A stretch of 64,000 nucleotides of DNA. Origin: Bacillota bacterium (GTDB taxonomy: Bacteria > Bacillota > Negativicutes > Sporomusales > Sporomusaceae). A program made the translations under genes and the position numbers. This document shows, piece by piece, positions 60,937 to 64,000 of the stretch. Each line of letters begins with the position of its first letter. The stretch's first letter is position 1. The stretch is from contig JAEZVB010000111.1 in assembly GCA_023443285.1 (NCBI GenBank), positions 17,119 to 81,118 of the forward strand, read 5' to 3'. Below the pieces are notes generated by a model, which had not been told where the DNA came from, did not search any database, and worked only from the letters and a program-made list of their open reading frames with translations.

Positions 60937-63732
60937 TTGGACTACAGCAAAACACTTAACTTGCCGCAAACGGATTTTCCAATGCGTGGCAATCTTCCCG
61001 AACGGGAACCCAAAATGCTAGATTATTGGTATCAAAACAAAATTTATGAGAAAAAGATAGCGCAAAGCAAAGGCAAAACCAAATTTATTCTGCATGACGG
61101 GCCGCCTTATGCCAATGGCAATATTCATATTGGGACAGCTCTCAATAAAGTGCTTAAGGATATTATTATCAAGTATAAATCCTTACAGGGATTTAATTCT
61201 CCTTATGTTCCCGGCTGGGACACCCATGGCTTGCCAATTGAGCACGCCGCCATCAAAATTCTCGGTTTAAACCGGCATGAACTTAACCCGCTCGATTTAC
61301 GCCGTGAATGCAAAGACTATGCTCTCCTCGAATGCCTTGATATGCAAAGAGAAGATTTCAAACGGCTAGGAGTTGCCGGCGACTGGGATAATCCATATAT
61401 AACACTCTATCCTGAGTATGAAGCCAGACAAATTGAAGTTTTTGGCAATATGGCCAAAAAAGGCTACATCTACAAAGGGTTAAAAACTGTTTACTGGTGT
61501 ACCTCATGTGAAACGGCATTGGCTGAAGCTGAAATTGAATATGCCGAGAAAAAATCACATTCCATTTATGTTAAATTCCCATTGATTGATGATAAAGGCA
61601 ATTTGCCTGTGGGCGTTGATCGTGAAAACGTGTATGCTGTTATCTGGACAACAACTCCCTGGACAATGCCGGCCAATCTTGCTATCTGTATTCACCCGGA
61701 GATTGAGTATGCCTGGGTAGAAATTAACGACGAAATTTATCTTTTGGCCAGTGAATTGGTGGAAACAGTTGTAAAGGCGAACAACTTAGGCGAATATACA
61801 ATTCTGTCAACCATGAAAGGTGACAAAATGGAAGGCATGATCTTCAGTCATCCATTCCTTGATCGTGAATCTCCGATTATTTTAGGAGACCACGTTACAT
61901 TAGAAGCTGGTACCGGTTGCGTGCATACAGCTCCCGGACATGGCCAGGAAGACTTTGAAGTAGGTATGAAGTATGGCTTGCCGATTATCTGTCCTGTCGA
62001 TCCTTCAGGTAAGTTTACTGCAGAAGGTGGCAAATTTGCCGGTATGACAGTAGCTGATGCCAATGTACCTATTATTAAGGAACTGGCTGGACTTGGCCGC
62101 TTGCTCGGTAAGGCCTCGGTTAAGCACCAATATGCACATTGCTGGCGTTGCAAGAACCCTATCATTTACCGGGCGACTGAGCAATGGTTTGCCTCAGTGG
62201 ATGGATTTAGAAGCCAAGCACTTAAAACCATTGATGAAGAAGTTAAGTGGATTCCCAGCTGGGGAAGAGATCGTATCCACAATATGGTGGCAGATCGCCA
62301 TGACTGGTGTATTTCGCGTCAGCGGGTATGGGGTGTTCCTATTCCAATTTTCTACTGCACAAAATGCAATGAGCATATAATTAACGATGAGACAATTGCA
62401 GCGGTCGCCGGACTTTTTGCGCGTGAAGGCTCTGATTCTTGGTGGGCTAAAAAAGCGGAAGAAATTCTACCACCTGGCTTTACCTGCCCGCATTGCGGTC
62501 ATGGCGAATTCCGTAAAGAAACTGATATTATGGATGTGTGGTTTGACAGTGGTTCCAGTCATGCTGCAGTACTTAAACAACGCGAAGAACTTCAATGGCC
62601 GGCCGATTTATATCTGGAAGGCAGTGACCAGCATCGCGGCTGGTTCCAATCCTCGCTCTTAACAGCAGTGGCTACCGAGGGAAAAGCACCCTACAAAGCA
62701 GTATTAACCCACGGGTTTGTTGTTGATGGCGAAGGTCGTAAAATGTCTAAATCGGTTGGCAACGTAATTTATCCTCAGGAAGTTATCAAACAATATGGTG
62801 CCGATGTTCTGCGCCTCTGGGTAGCATCTGCCGATTATACAGCCGATATCAGAATTTCAAACGAAATCTTGAAGCAATTGTCAGAAGTATACCGCAAAAT
62901 ACGCAATACCTTCCGCTACATTTTGGGCAATTTGGCTGACTTTAATCCCGACACAGACAAAGTGCCGTACAATCAGCTTTTAGAGATTGACCGCTGGGCG
63001 CTGATGCGTTTAGAGCAAGTCAGAGCCAAAGTCACTCAGGCCTATGAAAACTATGAGTTTCATTTGTTATATCACACTATCCACAACTTCTGCGCGGTAG
63101 ATCTAAGCGCCATTTACCTTGATATCTTAAAAGACCGCGTTTACACGGCACTGCCTGCTTCGACAGAACGTCGGGCTGCACAAACTGCTATGTACGAAAT
63201 TCTTAACACTCTTGTTGTGATGGTTGCACCGGTATTAACATTTACTTCCGAAGAAATATGGCAGTTCATGCCGAAAGAATCAAATTATCCGGAAAGTGTA
63301 CAGTTAACTAGCTGGCCCTCAGCTCATCCGGAGTATATGGATACTTCATTAGAAGCGAAATGGGAAAAAATCTTGGATATGCGCAGTGAAATAACCAAAG
63401 CACTTGAGACCGCCCGTCGCAATAAAGTTATTGGTCACTCCTTAGATGCTGCCGTTAGTCTTTATGCTGCTGGTGAAGAACTGGCTGCGCTATCAGCCAT
63501 CAAGGAAGAGTTAGCCACGTTGCTAATTGTATCTAACGTAACATTATCTGATAATCTTGAACAAGCTCCGGGTGAAGCCATTAAAGCCGCCGACATGCAA
63601 CTTGCCATTGCTGTGACTCCGGCTCAAGGCACTAAATGCGAACGTTGTTGGATTTATAGCCCGACAGTGAACCAGGACAAAGATCATCCTGAGCTTTGTC
63701 AGCGGTGCGCTTCTGTAGTAAAAAACATGTAA
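60937..63732 (+). CDS. ileS: isoleucyl-tRNA synthetase
   Basis: A class I synthetase of 931 residues. It has the HIGH motif as PPYANGNIHIGTALN, the editing domain (TTTPWTMPANLAI, GTGCVHTAPGHGQEDF), KMSKS in GRKMSKSVGN, and a C-terminal zinc finger, CERCWIY with CQRC. The frame begins at ATG 60922, but GGAGGTG at 60924-60930 implies TTG 60937, which gives MDYSKTLNLPQTDFPMRGNL. The N-terminal length matches the bacterial single-zinc-finger type. It is regulated by the T-box leader. Confidence 0.96.
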   Translation: MDYSKTLNLPQTDFPMRGNLPEREPKMLDYWYQNKIYEKKIAQSKGKTKFILHDGPPYANGNIHIGTALNKVLKDIIIKYKSLQGFNSPYVPGWDTHGLPIEHAAIKILGLNRHELNPLDLRRECKDYALLECLDMQREDFKRLGVAGDWDNPYITLYPEYEARQIEVFGNMAKKGYIYKGLKTVYWCTSCETALAEAEIEYAEKKSHSIYVKFPLIDDKGNLPVGVDRENVYAVIWTTTPWTMPANLAICIHPEIEYAWVEINDEIYLLASELVETVVKANNLGEYTILSTMKGDKMEGMIFSHPFLDRESPIILGDHVTLEAGTGCVHTAPGHGQEDFEVGMKYGLPIICPVDPSGKFTAEGGKFAGMTVADANVPIIKELAGLGRLLGKASVKHQYAHCWRCKNPIIYRATEQWFASVDGFRSQALKTIDEEVKWIPSWGRDRIHNMVADRHDWCISRQRVWGVPIPIFYCTKCNEHIINDETIAAVAGLFAREGSDSWWAKKAEEILPPGFTCPHCGHGEFRKETDIMDVWFDSGSSHAAVLKQREELQWPADLYLEGSDQHRGWFQSSLLTAVATEGKAPYKAVLTHGFVVDGEGRKMSKSVGNVIYPQEVIKQYGADVLRLWVASADYTADIRISNEILKQLSEVYRKIRNTFRYILGNLADFNPDTDKVPYNQLLEIDRWALMRLEQVRAKVTQAYENYEFHLLYHTIHNFCAVDLSAIYLDILKDRVYTALPASTERRAAQTAMYEILNTLVVMVAPVLTFTSEEIWQFMPKESNYPESVQLTSWPSAHPEYMDTSLEAKWEKILDMRSEITKALETARRNKVIGHSLDAAVSLYAAGEELAALSAIKEELATLLIVSNVTLSDNLEQAPGEAIKAADMQLAIAVTPAQGTKCERCWIYSPTVNQDKDHPELCQRCASVVKNM

Positions 63733-63737
63733 GCATG

Positions 63738-63771
63738 ATAAACCGGGAGCATATTCCCGGTTTATTTTTTT
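63738..63771 (+). terminator. Rho-independent terminator after ileS
   Basis: ATAAACCGGGA pairs with TCCCGGTTTAT, then a T-run. Confidence 0.9.
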
Positions 63772-63810
63772 GCACCTGGTAATAATAAATACAGGGTGGG
63801 GGACTGTTGC

Positions 63811-64000
63811 ATGGAAAATAAACATCCGGTAGATACTACTAAGGCTGTCAAAGATCAGTCCGAATTTGTGGCTAAGCAACTTGAGCGGTTGGTTAATCGA
63901 TTGGAGGCCATGAGAATTGCGGACTATATGGAGCTATTGGAACGTCCGGCTAGACTGATATTTACTAACTTTGTGGCAGGTATTGCCCGCGGCTTAGGTA
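63811..64000 (+). CDS. DUF5665-like protein, N-terminal part (runs off the window)
   Basis: At least 63 codons from ATG 63811 without a stop; GGGTGGGGG lies upstream. The sequence has a helical charged start (KAVKDQSEFVAKQLERLVNR), then MRIADYMELLERPARLIFTN and FVAGIARGLG, the pattern I associate with the DUF5665 family of small membrane proteins, whose transmembrane helix would begin near the right edge. It is incomplete, so the call is tentative. Confidence 0.6.
   Translation, partial: MENKHPVDTTKAVKDQSEFVAKQLERLVNRLEAMRIADYMELLERPARLIFTNFVAGIARGLG

Overview
The window reads as a chromosomal segment of an endospore-forming member of the Bacillota, most likely a Negativicute of the Sporomusaceae type. 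The reasons are gene order and content: spoVS and spoVK are present; cinA-recA-recX-rny-spoVS, miaB-mutS-mutL-miaA-hfq-spoVK-hflX-ynbB, lexA near yneA, and pgeF-yggS-sepF-proC-ylmH-divIVA-(T-box)-ileS are all in Bacillota-like order; PFOR, butyrate kinase and a sigma-54 activator point to an anaerobe. The genus is an inference; no rRNA is present to fix it. I saw no rRNA, tRNA, CRISPR array or insertion sequence.

Layout. 0-6 kb: small membrane protein, solute-binding protein, rimO, cinA, DEAD-box helicase. 6-13 kb: SOS-controlled recA-recX, rny with its own promoter and leader, spoVS behind a sigma-H-type promoter, pepA and a PHP phosphoesterase. 13-23 kb: P-loop/Asp23-like protein, DUF3870 protein, two half-size TauE/SafE genes, then miaB-mutS-mutL-methyltransferase-miaA-hfq. 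23-33.7 kb: spoVK, cut in two by a 9,596-bp element. 33.7-45 kb: GTPase, membrane proteins, hflX, ynbB-like gene, a repetitive acidic TPR protein, PRC-barrel and VanW proteins, lexA, small unknowns and a yneA-like SOS division inhibitor behind four LexA-like boxes. 45-54 kb: htpG with a perfect CIRCE operator, rmuC, a class III aminotransferase, htpX, FAH-family hydrolase, ndk, a cobalamin adenosyltransferase and a tiny SpoVM-like ORF. 54-64 kb: EF-G paralogue, the ylm/divIVA division cluster, and T-box-controlled ileS.

The main discovery is the spoVK interruption. Joining the two spoVK pieces at a shared GT dinucleotide (23731-23732 and 33327-33328) restores one AAA+ protein of about 318 codons, close to Bacillus subtilis SpoVK. 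The two inner ends of the element form 25-bp inverted arms (23 of 25 matching) around that GT, which is the architecture of a large-serine-recombinase attP site. The element encodes a large serine recombinase at its right end, a small coupled ORF, and no phage or conjugation genes. It therefore looks like a 'skin'-type intervening element, excised in the mother cell. Its cargo is metabolic: a PAS-AAA+-HTH sigma-54 activator, two palindromic upstream sites, a canonical GG-N10-GC sigma-54 promoter, and an operon for pyruvate:ferredoxin oxidoreductase, phosphate butyryltransferase and butyrate kinase. Such a module would serve vegetative cells and be lost only in the terminal mother cell. Excision itself, its timing and the cargo's physiological role are inferences from sequence.

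Other points worth a look: a probable sporulation micro-ORF at 53639-53713; a leader peptide plus hairpin before rny and no ordinary start codon for rny; a strongly structured recA leader; CIRCE control of htpG; and an HflX carrying an N-terminal JAMM-like metal-site motif.
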